DNA of 64,000 nucleotides. Origin: Halomonas alkalicola (GTDB lineage Bacteria > Pseudomonadota > Gammaproteobacteria > Pseudomonadales > Halomonadaceae). The notes under the pieces are model-generated. The model ran no database searches. It was not told the origin of the DNA and saw only the letters and a list, made by a program, of their open reading frames with translations. The position numbers and the translations under genes are program-made. Numbering within the stretch: position 1 is the stretch's first letter; every line of letters begins with the position of its first letter. Below are positions 17,315 through 25,187 of this stretch, in pieces. The stretch covers positions 1,674,001-1,738,000 of the forward strand of contig NZ_CP131913.1 of NCBI RefSeq assembly GCF_030704205.1. Direction: 5' to 3'.

Positions 17315-17335
17315 AAGGGGTAATCCCTGTAGAAT
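17308..17335 (+). promoter_or_regulatory. Promoter of the initiator tRNA gene
   Basis: -35 TTGACT (17308-17313), 16-bp spacer, -10 TAGAAT (17330-17335), 14 bp before the mature tRNA 5' end. A duplicate TTGACT sits at 17277-17282 in the upstream repeat unit. Confidence 0.7.
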
Positions 17336-17349
17336 GCGCTACACGTTGA

Positions 17350-17426
<77 letters not shown>

Positions 17427-17437
17427 AACATCGCAAG

Positions 17438-17467
17438 AAGCCGGTTCCTCAGGGAACCGGCTTTTTC
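17438..17467 (+). terminator. Rho-independent terminator of the initiator tRNA
   Basis: An 11-bp stem (AAGCCGGTTCC / GGAACCGGCTT) with loop TCAG, followed by a T-run, 11 nt after the tRNA 3' end. Confidence 0.9.
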
Positions 17468-17578
17468 GTTGGGTCGACCCCCCTGTCGATCCCCTCCCTT
17501 TTCGCCCCTCCCCCTTGAATCCCGCACTCGTCACCCGCATCTCGTGGACAAATCCACTCGATCCCGGGAAACCCGACC

Positions 17579-18517
17579 ATGCCTATCGTCGATCCGCGCA
17601 CCGGCGAACCCCTCGCCGCCGACACCCCCGCCAGCGACGCCGGCTCGGCCGCCTCCGGCGCCGACCCGATGCCCGAGGTGATCGTCGACGCCGATGCCGA
17701 CAACATCCAGCAGCTGCTGGAGCTCTCCATGCAGGTGCCGGTGCTGCTCGACTGCTGGGCCCCCTGGTGCGAGCCCTGCAAGAACCTGATGCCGGTGCTG
17801 GAGAAGCTGGCCCGCGAATACCGCGGCGCCTTCATCCTGGCCAAGCTCAACATCGACGAGAACCAGGAGATCGCCGCCCAGCTCGGCGTGCGCTCGGTGC
17901 CGGACGTCAAGCTGATCAGCCAGGGCGGCCTGGTCGACCACTTCCAGGGCGCCCTGCCCGAGAAGCAGGTCCGCGAATGGCTGGGCCGCTACTTCCCGGC
18001 CCCCGAGGACGCCCCGGCCAGCCCCGAGGAGCAGGCCGCCGAGGCCCTGGCCGCCGGCGATGCCGCCACCGCCCGCGCCCTCTACGAGGAGCTGGTGCAG
18101 CAGAACCCCCAGCACTACCCCTTCCAGGTGGAGCTGGCCCGGGCCCTGGTGGCCGAGGGCCGCGCCGCCGACGCCCGCGCACTGCTCGACAACCTGCCCC
18201 CGGAGGAGCGCGACGCCGCCCCGGCCCGGGGTGTGCGCGCCAGCATCGAGTTCGGCGAGGAGGCCCCCGACGCCGAGGCGCTGGCCGCCCTGGGCGAGCG
18301 CGACGACAGCGAGGCCCAGTACCTGCGCGCCCTGCGCCGGGTGGCCGACGGCGACTACGAGGTCGGCCTCGATGCCCTGCTGGCGCTGATGAAGGCCGAC
18401 CGCGCCTGGGGCGATGACGCCGCCCGCAAGACCCTGCTGCGGGTCTTCGATGCCCTGGGGGCCGACCACCCGCTGACGGTCACCTACCGCCGCAAGCTGT
18501 TCGCCCTGCTCTACTGA
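17579..18517 (+). CDS. Thioredoxin-domain co-chaperone with TPR-like tail (YbbN/CnoX family)
   Basis: A 312-residue cytosolic protein. The thioredoxin domain (about 33-140) carries WAPWCEPCK, with Cys64 and Cys67 forming a complete CXXC site, followed by the cis-Pro loop VRSVPD. The C-terminal half is helical, with TPR-like repeats (AAEALAAGDAATARALYEEL, ELARALVAEGRAADARALLD). Family members protect clients from over-oxidation and hand them to chaperones. E. coli YbbN lacks the first Cys, whereas this copy keeps both and may be redox-active. It is a stand-alone gene convergent with the C-S lyase. Confidence 0.88.
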   Translation: MPIVDPRTGEPLAADTPASDAGSAASGADPMPEVIVDADADNIQQLLELSMQVPVLLDCWAPWCEPCKNLMPVLEKLAREYRGAFILAKLNIDENQEIAAQLGVRSVPDVKLISQGGLVDHFQGALPEKQVREWLGRYFPAPEDAPASPEEQAAEALAAGDAATARALYEELVQQNPQHYPFQVELARALVAEGRAADARALLDNLPPEERDAAPARGVRASIEFGEEAPDAEALAALGERDDSEAQYLRALRRVADGDYEVGLDALLALMKADRAWGDDAARKTLLRVFDALGADHPLTVTYRRKLFALLY

Positions 18518-18518
18518 G

Positions 18519-19715
18519 TCATCCGCCCAGCACGCCGTCCAGGCGTGCCAGGGCGGCCTCGAGCTGGGTCGCCGTGGTGCCGAAGTTGAGCCGCGCTAAC
18601 CCCGGCGTGCCGAAGTCGGCGCCGTCCGAGAGCGCCACCCCGGCGCGCTCGAGCAGCGCCTGCTGGGGCGACTCGCAGTCCGCCAGGGCCGACGCCTGGC
18701 GCAGGTCGAGCCAGGCCAGGTAGGTGGACTCGGGCGCGCTCATCGTGACCCCCGGCCAGCGGGCCACCCGCTCGACGAGCGCCTGCCGATGGCCGCGCAG
18801 CACCTCGAGCAGCGCCTGGCGCCAGGGCTCGCCCTGGCCGTAGGCGGCCTCCGCGGCCACCAGCCCCAGCACGTTGCCGTCCGGCGTCAGTCCCCTGGCC
18901 ACGGCGGCGAAGCGCCGGCGCAGGGCGGCATCGGGGATCACCGCGCAGGCGGTGGTCAGGCCCGCCAGGTTGAAGGTCTTGGAGGGGGCCCAGAGGGTCA
19001 GGGTGCGCGCGGCCAGTTCGGGGAAGGCCGCCGCCAGCGGCACGTGCCGGGCGCCCTCGTCCAGCAGCAGGTCGCAGTGCAGCTCGTCGGAGACCACGTA
19101 CAGGTCGTGACGCATCACCAGCTCGGCCAGGCCGGCCAGCTCGTCGCGAGTCCAGACTCGTCCGGTGGGGTTGTGGGGGTGGCACCAGAGCAGCAGCCGG
19201 GTGCGCGGGGTGATCGCCGCCTCCAGCGCCGCGAGATCGAGCCGCCAGGGCGCGCCGGGGGCTGCGGGCTCGGCCATCGCCGCCTGCTGGGGCGTACGGC
19301 CGGTGCGTTCGGCCACTCGCAGGAAGGGCGGGTAGATGGGCGTTACCGTCAGCACCCCGTCGCCCGGCTCGGTCAGCGCCAGGCTGGCCAGGTGAAGCGC
19401 CGGCACCACCCCGGGCAGCCACAGCTGCCAGTCGGGCTCGATGGACCAGCCATAGTGGCACTCGCTCCAGGCGCAGAGGGTCTCGCGCAGGGAGCCCGGC
19501 ACCAGGCCATAGCCGAACACGCCGTGGTCGACCCGGGCGCGCAGCGCCGCGAGCACCGCCGGGGGCGAGACGAAGTCCATATCGGCGACCCACAGCGGCA
19601 GCACCTCGTCGTCGTAACGGTGCCACTTCTGGGACGGCCAGTCGGACGGCCAGTGGGACGGGCGCTCGCCTGACGGGTGCCGCCGCTCCACGGGCGTGGC
19701 AAAATCGAAGTCCAT
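18519..19715 (-). CDS. PLP-dependent C-S lyase, MalY/PatB family
   Basis: A class I/II aminotransferase-fold enzyme of 398 residues that usually cleaves cystathionine or related thioethers to a thiol, ammonia and pyruvate. It has the N-terminal family signature LPLWVADMDF, the substrate-binding HNPTGR motif, the VSDELHCDLLL segment and the PLP-lysine motif WAPSKTFNLAGL. The start has AAGGAG upstream. It is divergent from the small hypothetical gene at 19762 and ends 1 bp after the thioredoxin-family gene on the other strand. The true substrate is not evident. Confidence 0.88.
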   Translation of the reverse strand: MDFDFATPVERRHPSGERPSHWPSDWPSQKWHRYDDEVLPLWVADMDFVSPPAVLAALRARVDHGVFGYGLVPGSLRETLCAWSECHYGWSIEPDWQLWLPGVVPALHLASLALTEPGDGVLTVTPIYPPFLRVAERTGRTPQQAAMAEPAAPGAPWRLDLAALEAAITPRTRLLLWCHPHNPTGRVWTRDELAGLAELVMRHDLYVVSDELHCDLLLDEGARHVPLAAAFPELAARTLTLWAPSKTFNLAGLTTACAVIPDAALRRRFAAVARGLTPDGNVLGLVAAEAAYGQGEPWRQALLEVLRGHRQALVERVARWPGVTMSAPESTYLAWLDLRQASALADCESPQQALLERAGVALSDGADFGTPGLARLNFGTTATQLEAALARLDGVLGG

Positions 19716-19761
19716 GTCTCACTCCTTAACTTCAGGGCCCTGCAATGACCAGGACGATGCC

Positions 19762-20208
19762 ATGACCAGCACGATGCCCCAGGACGGCTTCTATGCCAAG
19801 GTACGCCGCGGCCTGCCTGCACTGATCGACCAGTGGCGCACCCTGGGCCAGGGCGACGCCGACCGCCTGGCGCTGATCCTCGCCGAGACCGCACGGGTCG
19901 CCAGACTGGGCCAGCCGGAAGCCACGCCGGACGGGGCCACCCTGGTGGCCTGGACCGCGCCGGAGGCGGGTGACGAGATCCCGCTGTGGGCGGCGCGCAC
20001 CGCCGCCTTCCTGCTGATGCAGATGCCCGCCCGGCCGCTGCCCGGGAACGACGACGAGGCCCGCGCCTGGGCCTACTGCTGGTTGCGCAACCGCGACTTC
20101 ACCGACCACGAGAGCGCCGAGGCCGCCCTGCCCGCCCACCTGCGCGGACCGCTGGCCGCCCCGCTCAAGGCCGCCTGGCTGGACCGCCAGGGCCTGCGGC
20201 TCATCTAG
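19762..20208 (+). CDS. Hypothetical protein, cytosolic, 148 aa
   Basis: I do not recognise the family. The protein is acidic, helical and Trp/Ala rich, with no signal peptide or membrane segment. A C-terminal WAYCWLRNRDFTDHESAEAALPAHL stretch looks conserved in style. The ATG at 19762 (MTSTMPQDGFYAK) is chosen because an AGGACG site precedes it; an in-frame ATG 66 bp upstream would overlap the divergent lyase gene. It is followed by the membrane-protein gene with a 35-bp gap and may be co-transcribed with it. Confidence 0.6.
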   Translation: MTSTMPQDGFYAKVRRGLPALIDQWRTLGQGDADRLALILAETARVARLGQPEATPDGATLVAWTAPEAGDEIPLWAARTAAFLLMQMPARPLPGNDDEARAWAYCWLRNRDFTDHESAEAALPAHLRGPLAAPLKAAWLDRQGLRLI

Positions 20209-20243
20209 CCGACCAGGCCCCTTCATAACGACAAGGAAACCCC

Positions 20244-21056
20244 ATGGACGTCCCCTTGAGCTGGCAGCTTGCCAAGCTTCTGGTCTCGATCGGCATGGTG
20301 CTAGGCCTCGGCGCCATCGCCGTGCGCGTCAGCCCCCGGGTCGCCGGCCTGCTGGCCGGCTACCCCCTGGGCACCGCCATCGCCCTGTTCTTCATCGGCC
20401 TGGAGCTCTCCACGGGCTTCGCCGCCGAGAGCGCGGTGCATACCCTGGCCGGCTTCACCGCCACCCTGGCCCTCGGCGGCGGCTACCTGCTGGCCGGCCG
20501 CCGCCCGGGCCTGCCCGGCGTGCTGACCGGCACCGCGGCGGGCCTGGCCGCCTTCCTGGCGGTGAGCCTGCTGCTCACCCGGGTGGAGTTCGATCGCCTC
20601 ACCGGCACCCTCACCACCCTGGCGGCCATCGCGCTGTTCACCTGGCTCTACCGGCGGGTGCCGGACAGTCCCGCGCGCCCCGGCGGACGCTTCTCCTGGG
20701 CGGCGCTGGGCGTGCGCGCCCTGCTGGCCGCCGCGATCATCTTCGTGATCACCGGCCTCGCCCACGTCCTGCCGGCGGCCTGGGCAGGCGTCATGGCGGC
20801 CTTCCCGGTCACCATGTTCCCCTTCCTGGTGATCCTGCACCTGACCCACGGTCCCGGCCCGGTGGCCACGGTGATCAAGCACTACCCGGCCGGGCTCGGC
20901 TCGCTGCTCAGCTATACCCTCTGCGTCTCCCTGGCCTACCCGGTGCTGGGGCTTGGCCTGGGCACCCTCGCCGGCTTCGCCGTGGCCACTCTCTGGCTGC
21001 TGGGCTGGACCCGGCTGCAGGCGTGGCAGCAGGGCAGGCGCACCGCCCGAGCTTGA
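20244..21056 (+). CDS. Polytopic inner-membrane protein of unknown function
   Basis: A 270-residue protein with about eight hydrophobic segments and two similar halves by eye: GLLAGYPLGTAIALFFIGLEL near the N-terminus and VMAAFPVTMFPFLVILHL later. Such internal repetition is common in small transporters, but no family signature is clear. AAGGA precedes the ATG. It sits between a hypothetical gene and a thioesterase on the same strand. Substrate and role are unknown. Confidence 0.7.
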   Translation: MDVPLSWQLAKLLVSIGMVLGLGAIAVRVSPRVAGLLAGYPLGTAIALFFIGLELSTGFAAESAVHTLAGFTATLALGGGYLLAGRRPGLPGVLTGTAAGLAAFLAVSLLLTRVEFDRLTGTLTTLAAIALFTWLYRRVPDSPARPGGRFSWAALGVRALLAAAIIFVITGLAHVLPAAWAGVMAAFPVTMFPFLVILHLTHGPGPVATVIKHYPAGLGSLLSYTLCVSLAYPVLGLGLGTLAGFAVATLWLLGWTRLQAWQQGRRTARA

Positions 21057-21129
21057 CCGAGCGTTTGCTTGGGGCAAAGCTGTCCTGCCCGGATCACAAC
21101 AACCGAAACGACAACAAGGAGCCCCCGCC

Positions 21130-21537
21130 ATGTTCACCCGCACCGTCGAGCCCGCCTTCTACGACACCGATGCCCTGGGCCATATCAACAACACCCGGCT
21201 GCCCGCCTGGTTCGAACTGGCCCGCAACGACCTCTTCCGGCTCTTCACCCCGGACCTCGACCCGCGCCAGTGGCGCCTGATCATGGCCCGCATGGAGGTG
21301 GAGTACCTCGCCGAGCTCCAGTACGGCAGCGAGATCGAGATCCGCACCTACGTCTCGCGGCTCGGCAACAGCTCCTTCACGGTGACCCAGGAGGCCCACC
21401 AGGAGGGCCAGATGACCAACATCGGCCGCACCGTGATGGTCCATTTCGACCACCAGAGCAAGAAGGCCGTGCCCATCGAGGGGGCGCTGCGCGCGGCGCT
21501 GGAAGCCCACGTGCGGGAGGAGCCCGTGGCCGCATGA
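21130..21537 (+). CDS. Acyl-CoA thioesterase, 4HBT/YbgC-like hot-dog fold
   Basis: A 135-residue hot-dog thioesterase that hydrolyses acyl-CoA thioesters. The catalytic-loop Asp lies in the YbgC-type motif FYDTDALGHINNTRLPAWFE, with the long helix following and EVEYLAELQYGSEIEIRT in the sheet. AAGGAG sits 7 bp before the ATG. Its stop overlaps the start of ybaK (ATGA), so the two are translationally coupled. Chain-length preference cannot be inferred. Confidence 0.88.
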   Translation: MFTRTVEPAFYDTDALGHINNTRLPAWFELARNDLFRLFTPDLDPRQWRLIMARMEVEYLAELQYGSEIEIRTYVSRLGNSSFTVTQEAHQEGQMTNIGRTVMVHFDHQSKKAVPIEGALRAALEAHVREEPVAA

Positions 21538-22004
21538 CCCCTGCCGTCAAGCAGCTCGAGCGGGCCGGCGTGGCCTTTACCCTGGCCGAGTACGCGCACG
21601 ACCCGCGCACCCCCGCCTACGGCGAGGAGGCGGCGCGCGCCCTGGGGCTCTCCCCCGACGAGGTGTTCAAGACCCTGCTCGTCAAGCTCGGCGACGGCCG
21701 CCTGGCGGTGGCCATCGTGCCGGTCGCGGGCCAGCTCGACCTCAAGGCGCTGGCTCGCGCCGCCGGCGCCCGCCGGGCCGTCATGGCCGAGCCCGAGGCG
21801 GCCCAGCGTGCCACCGGCTACGTGGTCGGCGGCATCAGCCCGCTGGGGCAGAAGCGCCGCCTGGCCACCTTCCTGGACGAAAGCGCCGCGGCGCTGCCGG
21901 CGATCCATGTCAGCGGCGGCCGGCGCGGACTGGAGATCCGCCTGGCCCCCGCCGACCTGGTGCGCCTCACCGGCGCCAGGCTGGCCCCGCTCGCCAGGGG
22001 CTGA
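21534..22004 (+). CDS. ybaK: Cys-tRNA(Pro)/Cys-tRNA(Cys) deacylase YbaK
   Basis: A trans-acting editing protein of 156 residues that hydrolyses Cys mischarged on tRNA-Pro. Recognisable segments are MTPAVKQLERAGVAFTLAEY, the VFKTLLVKL strand with the essential Lys, GYVVGGISPLGQKRRLATFLDE and the C-terminal GRRGLEIRLAPADLVRL. Length matches the single-domain YbaK family. It overlaps the thioesterase stop by 4 bp. No functional link between the two is obvious. Confidence 0.9.
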   Translation: MTPAVKQLERAGVAFTLAEYAHDPRTPAYGEEAARALGLSPDEVFKTLLVKLGDGRLAVAIVPVAGQLDLKALARAAGARRAVMAEPEAAQRATGYVVGGISPLGQKRRLATFLDESAAALPAIHVSGGRRGLEIRLAPADLVRLTGARLAPLARG

Positions 22005-22086
22005 CGCGGCGAGCCAAACGGCGTGTCATGCTGTCCCAATCACATGGCCGGCTCGGCCGACACCCGCTCCCCGACAGGAGGTGATC

Positions 22087-22413
22087 ATGGCCATCCGCTA
22101 CGACCTCTGGCTGGACCCCGACAACGTCGCCCGGCACCGCGCCGTTGAGGCGGATCTGATCCGCTACTTCGTCGAGCGCTTCGCCGACTATCCCCACATC
22201 CGCTTGTTCGGCGCCGACCCCTACGATTATGATGCCCCGTTCAATCGACTCTACGACGTGCTGATGGCCCGGGCCGCGGACTACTGCGAGCGGGAGTGGC
22301 GCTATGCGCCCACCCCCGAGCAGCTCAACCGCGCCTTCTTCCTGGCCGTCGGCCAGTCCAACAAGTTTCTACGGGACCCCGACGATGGTGATCCGCACCG
22401 ATCAGACTCCTGA
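22087..22413 (+). CDS. Small hypothetical protein, 108 aa
   Basis: I do not recognise a characterised family. The protein is Asp/Tyr/Arg rich and probably globular (RYDLWLDPDNVARHR, PYDYDAPFNRLYDVLM, EREWRYAPTPEQLNRAFF), with no signal peptide. The Shine-Dalgarno site AGGAGGTGATC is almost a perfect anti-16S match, which supports active translation from the ATG at 22087. The next gene (DUF501) starts inside its last 29 bp, so the two are probably coupled. Confidence 0.65.
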   Translation: MAIRYDLWLDPDNVARHRAVEADLIRYFVERFADYPHIRLFGADPYDYDAPFNRLYDVLMARAADYCEREWRYAPTPEQLNRAFFLAVGQSNKFLRDPDDGDPHRSDS

Positions 22414-22930
22414 CGAGCGCCAGCTGGCGATCATCACCGCGCAGCTGGGCCGCGCCCCGCGCGGCATTGAGGCCGTGGCGGCCACCGACAGCGAGGGCAC
22501 CCCGCTGGTGCTGCGCATGGCGCCGATCGTCGACGGCAAGCCCTTTCCGACCCTCTACTGGCTCTGCTCCGAGCGGCTCAAGGTGGAGATCTCGCGCATC
22601 GAGGCCGTCGGCGTGATCAAGCAGCTGGAGGCACGCCTGCAGGAGGAGCCCGAGTTCCTCGCCGCCTACCACGCAAGCCATCGCGACTACGTGGCGGCCC
22701 GCTGGCGCCACATGAGCGAGGCACAAAAGGCGGAGGTAATCCGGCTGGGCTACGATGCCGTGCTCACCGAGCGCGGCATCGGCGGCATCGCCAACTGGGA
22801 CCAGATACGCTGCCTGCACACCCAGTACGCCCACCACCTGTGCGGTGACAACGTCATCGGCCAGTGGATGGACGCCGAGTACGGCGTGGCCGACTGCCTG
22901 CCCGGCGGATCCCGACCCCATTCCCCCTGA
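22385..22930 (+). CDS. DUF501 domain-containing protein
   Basis: A 181-residue protein matching the DUF501 family: PRGIEAVAATDSEGTPLVLRM at the N-terminus, a LCSERLKVEISRIEAVG helix, and the C-terminal GIGGIANWDQIRCLHTQYAHHL with conserved Cys and His residues. Biochemical function is unknown. It overlaps the upstream small gene by 29 bp in a different frame, with no gap for an independent promoter. Two Cys and several His residues near the C-terminus could bind metal, but this is only a visual impression. Confidence 0.8.
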   Translation: MVIRTDQTPDERQLAIITAQLGRAPRGIEAVAATDSEGTPLVLRMAPIVDGKPFPTLYWLCSERLKVEISRIEAVGVIKQLEARLQEEPEFLAAYHASHRDYVAARWRHMSEAQKAEVIRLGYDAVLTERGIGGIANWDQIRCLHTQYAHHLCGDNVIGQWMDAEYGVADCLPGGSRPHSP

Positions 22931-22971
22931 CCCTCAACGCTTCACTCTCGACACCCAACAAGGAGCCCCCG

Positions 22972-23094
22972 ATGTACCTCGATACCCATGTCGTTGCCAG
23001 CCTCGCCCTGATTGCCAGCATGTTCGTGATCACCGGCGTCGGCCTCAAGCTGCTGCGCCAGGCCATGAAGCGTGACGCCGAGGGCACGCGCTGA
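22972..23094 (+). CDS. Single-pass membrane microprotein, 40 aa
   Basis: A 40-residue frame with a strong AAGGAG site 8 bp before the ATG. It has a short polar N-terminus (MYLDTHV), one hydrophobic helix (about 8-28) and a basic tail ending MKRDAEGTR. Positive residues after the helix suggest the C-terminus is cytoplasmic. It lies 41 bp after the DUF501 gene and immediately before a terminator. It resembles small DUF3149-type membrane proteins in style, but I cannot assign the family with certainty. Confidence 0.65.
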   Translation: MYLDTHVVASLALIASMFVITGVGLKLLRQAMKRDAEGTR

Positions 23095-23117
23095 GCCGCC
23101 GGCAAGCGACATCCCGC

Positions 23118-23150
23118 GAAGGGCGCCACCTCGGCGCCCTTCGTCGTTTC
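23118..23150 (+). terminator. Rho-independent terminator after the microprotein gene
   Basis: A 10-bp stem (GAAGGGCGCC / GGCGCCCTTC) with loop ACCTC, followed by GTCGTTT. It closes the transcript that starts near 19.7 or 21.1 kb. Confidence 0.8.
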
Positions 23151-23266
23151 ATGGGGTGGGAAAGGGCTTGCGGCGGCAGGCCCTCGGCGCCAGCATAAGG
23201 CCCTGTGACGAGGTGACAGCGACCCGGCCAGCAGGCGGCCAGCGCGCCTCTGCCAAGGAGAAGAGC

Positions 23267-23821
23267 ATGCCAAGATTCTGTATCTACCTGGGGTCAAGGG
23301 ACGGTAACGATCCCCAGTTCCTCGAGACCGCCCGCGAGCTGGGCCGCGAGCTGGCCCGGCGCGGCCATGTGCTGGTCTACGGCGGCGCCCGCATCGGCCT
23401 GATGGGCGCCCTGGCGGATGCCGCCATGGCCGAGGGGGGCGAGGTGATCGGCGTGATGCCCGATCACCTGGTGGAGCGCGAGCAGGCCCACCGCGGCCTC
23501 ACCGAGCTGATCCGGGTGCGCAACATGCACGAGCGCAAGGCCAGCATGGCCGCCCACGCCGATGCCTTCATCGTGCTGCCGGGCGGCATCGGCACCCTGG
23601 AGGAGTTCTTCGAGGCCTGGACCTGGCACTACCTGGGGCTCCACGACAAGCCCATCGGCGTGCTCGACAGCGCCGGCTTCTACACGCCGCTGCTGGCCTT
23701 CCTCGACAGCACCGTGGAGCACGGCTTCCTCAACGCCCGTACCCGGGCCGAGCTGTTCGACGCCGCCGAGCCGGGAGAACTGCTGGATATCCTCGAGGCG
23801 CGGCTTGCCGAGCCGGCCTGA
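23267..23821 (+). CDS. LOG family protein (TIGR00730 Rossmann fold)
   Basis: A 184-residue nucleotide-5'-monophosphate phosphoribohydrolase family member. In plants and some bacteria these cleave cytokinin ribotides; in most bacteria the physiological substrate is probably another nucleotide. The N-terminal CIYLGSRDG, the VYGGARIGLMGALADAA block and the diagnostic PGGIGTLEE motif with the catalytic Glu are present. AAGGAG precedes the ATG at 23267. It is convergent with the exonuclease gene. Confidence 0.9.
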   Translation: MPRFCIYLGSRDGNDPQFLETARELGRELARRGHVLVYGGARIGLMGALADAAMAEGGEVIGVMPDHLVEREQAHRGLTELIRVRNMHERKASMAAHADAFIVLPGGIGTLEEFFEAWTWHYLGLHDKPIGVLDSAGFYTPLLAFLDSTVEHGFLNARTRAELFDAAEPGELLDILEARLAEPA

Positions 23822-23838
23822 CGTCGCGGGCCCGCGCG

Positions 23839-24339
23839 TCAGGCGTCGCCGGCCAGCTCGCGGGTGCGCTGGTAGGTAAGCTGCAGCAGGCGGGCGTCCT
23901 CGCCGGCGCGATGCCGGCGGATGCCCAGCTCCTCGATCAGCGCTTCCTTGGTCTGCTTCCAGAGCGCCAGCTGCCCCTCGCTGAGCAGCTTGCGCAGCGC
24001 CTCCAGCCGGAAGGCCGGCAGCATGCCGGCATGGTGGAAGAGCAGCGACAGCCAGGTGTTGTCGTAGCCCCAGCTGTCGCTGTAGGCGATGCCAAGCTCG
24101 CCGAGCTCGTCGTTGAGCCAGCGTGCCACCTGGCGCACCGGGTAACCCTCGCGCTGCAGACGCGCGCGGCTGATGCCGTGCAGGAGCTCCGCCTTGGGGT
24201 CCCAGTGGGTCCACTCCGGCAGGGGAAGGATCAGGAAGGCACAGCTGCTGCCATCGGGGCGAGCCAGGCCGACCTCGATGGGGTAGCTGCCGCGCCCGAA
24301 CCCGGACGCCTCGATATCGAGCAGTGTCGGTAGCGTCAC
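23839..24339 (-). CDS. DEDDh-type 3'-5' exonuclease-like protein
   Basis: A 166-residue protein with the three ExoI-III motifs of the DEDDh superfamily: DIEASGF near residue 8 (Asp, Glu), YSDSWGYDNTW in the middle, and HRAGEDARLL near the C-terminus (His and Asp). These suggest a two-metal exonuclease on DNA, RNA or short oligonucleotides. No ATG fits. I use the GTG at 24339, 11 bp after AGGA, because the upstream open sequence overlaps the Sel1 gene. It follows that gene by 76 bp and may share its transcript. The substrate is unknown. Confidence 0.75.
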   Translation of the reverse strand: MTLPTLLDIEASGFGRGSYPIEVGLARPDGSSCAFLILPLPEWTHWDPKAELLHGISRARLQREGYPVRQVARWLNDELGELGIAYSDSWGYDNTWLSLLFHHAGMLPAFRLEALRKLLSEGQLALWKQTKEALIEELGIRRHRAGEDARLLQLTYQRTRELAGDA

Positions 24340-24415
24340 GGGAGCGCGGGTCCTCGAGGCCGATGCTTGGGATGGAGAGGGCCGGGGCGTGGTCACGCCC
24401 CGGCCAGGCGTCGGT

Positions 24416-24931
24416 CTAGTGTCGCGTCTCGGCTTCGCCGCTGTCCAGCGCCTCGGCGAGACCGGCGGCCTGGTCGGCCCGCTGCTGCCACTCGGCAGCG
24501 CGCTCGCGATCCACCGGCAGGCCCAGCTGCCCCTCGCCATAGGCGCGGGCCAGGCGGGCTGCCGCCAGGGGGTGGCCGGACTCGCCGGCGCGGGCATACC
24601 AGGTCACCGCACGATCGTCGCGACGCGGGTAGAGGACGCAGCCGTGCTCGTAGATCTGGGCGGCCTGGTACTGGGCACGAATGTCGCCGGCCTGGGCCGC
24701 CTCCATCACGTAGCGGGCCCCACGGGCCTTGTCCTGGGGCGTCAGGCCGCGATGGAAGAGCATATGACCATAGACGGAGAGCGCCGCCGGATGGCCGGCA
24801 TCGGCGCAGCGCTGGAAGAGGTGCATGGTCAGCCGCTGAGTACGCGGGGAGCGAGGCAGCCAGCGGGTATGGAACAGCTGCTCCGCCAGGCGGTATTCGA
24901 GCCGGGTGAACAGTGATGATGCCTGTGTCAT
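24416..24931 (-). CDS. Sel1-repeat (TPR-like) protein
   Basis: A 171-residue helical protein with about three Sel1-like repeats: ALSVYGHMLFHRGLTPQDKARGARYVMEAA, IRAQYQAAQIYEHGC and AAARLARAYGEGQLGLPVD. No signal peptide is visible, so it is probably a cytosolic scaffold. I start it at the ATG whose complement ends at 24931 (MTQASSLFTRLEYRLAEQLF). It lies upstream of the DEDDh exonuclease on the same strand. Partner proteins are unknown. Confidence 0.75.
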   Translation of the reverse strand: MTQASSLFTRLEYRLAEQLFHTRWLPRSPRTQRLTMHLFQRCADAGHPAALSVYGHMLFHRGLTPQDKARGARYVMEAAQAGDIRAQYQAAQIYEHGCVLYPRRDDRAVTWYARAGESGHPLAAARLARAYGEGQLGLPVDRERAAEWQQRADQAAGLAEALDSGEAETRH

Positions 24932-25187
24932 GGCCAGTAACCGAGTCCTGTTGACGCAACGTGGAGACACTCGGCACCACCCTGTGCACGGCGTCTGTCA
25001 TCTGCGAAAGCAAAACGCCCCGGAATCCAGGGGCGCGCAAGCGGCGGCCAGCATACGCCCGCCCCGTCCGGGACTCAACCCCGGGGGGGATTTGCCGCCC
25101 CCGCCGGGCTCCCCTACCATGCCCTTACTCCATGCATTTACCCCATGCCCCACCCCTTCGCTGACCCTGGCAATTGAGGAAGAGAGA

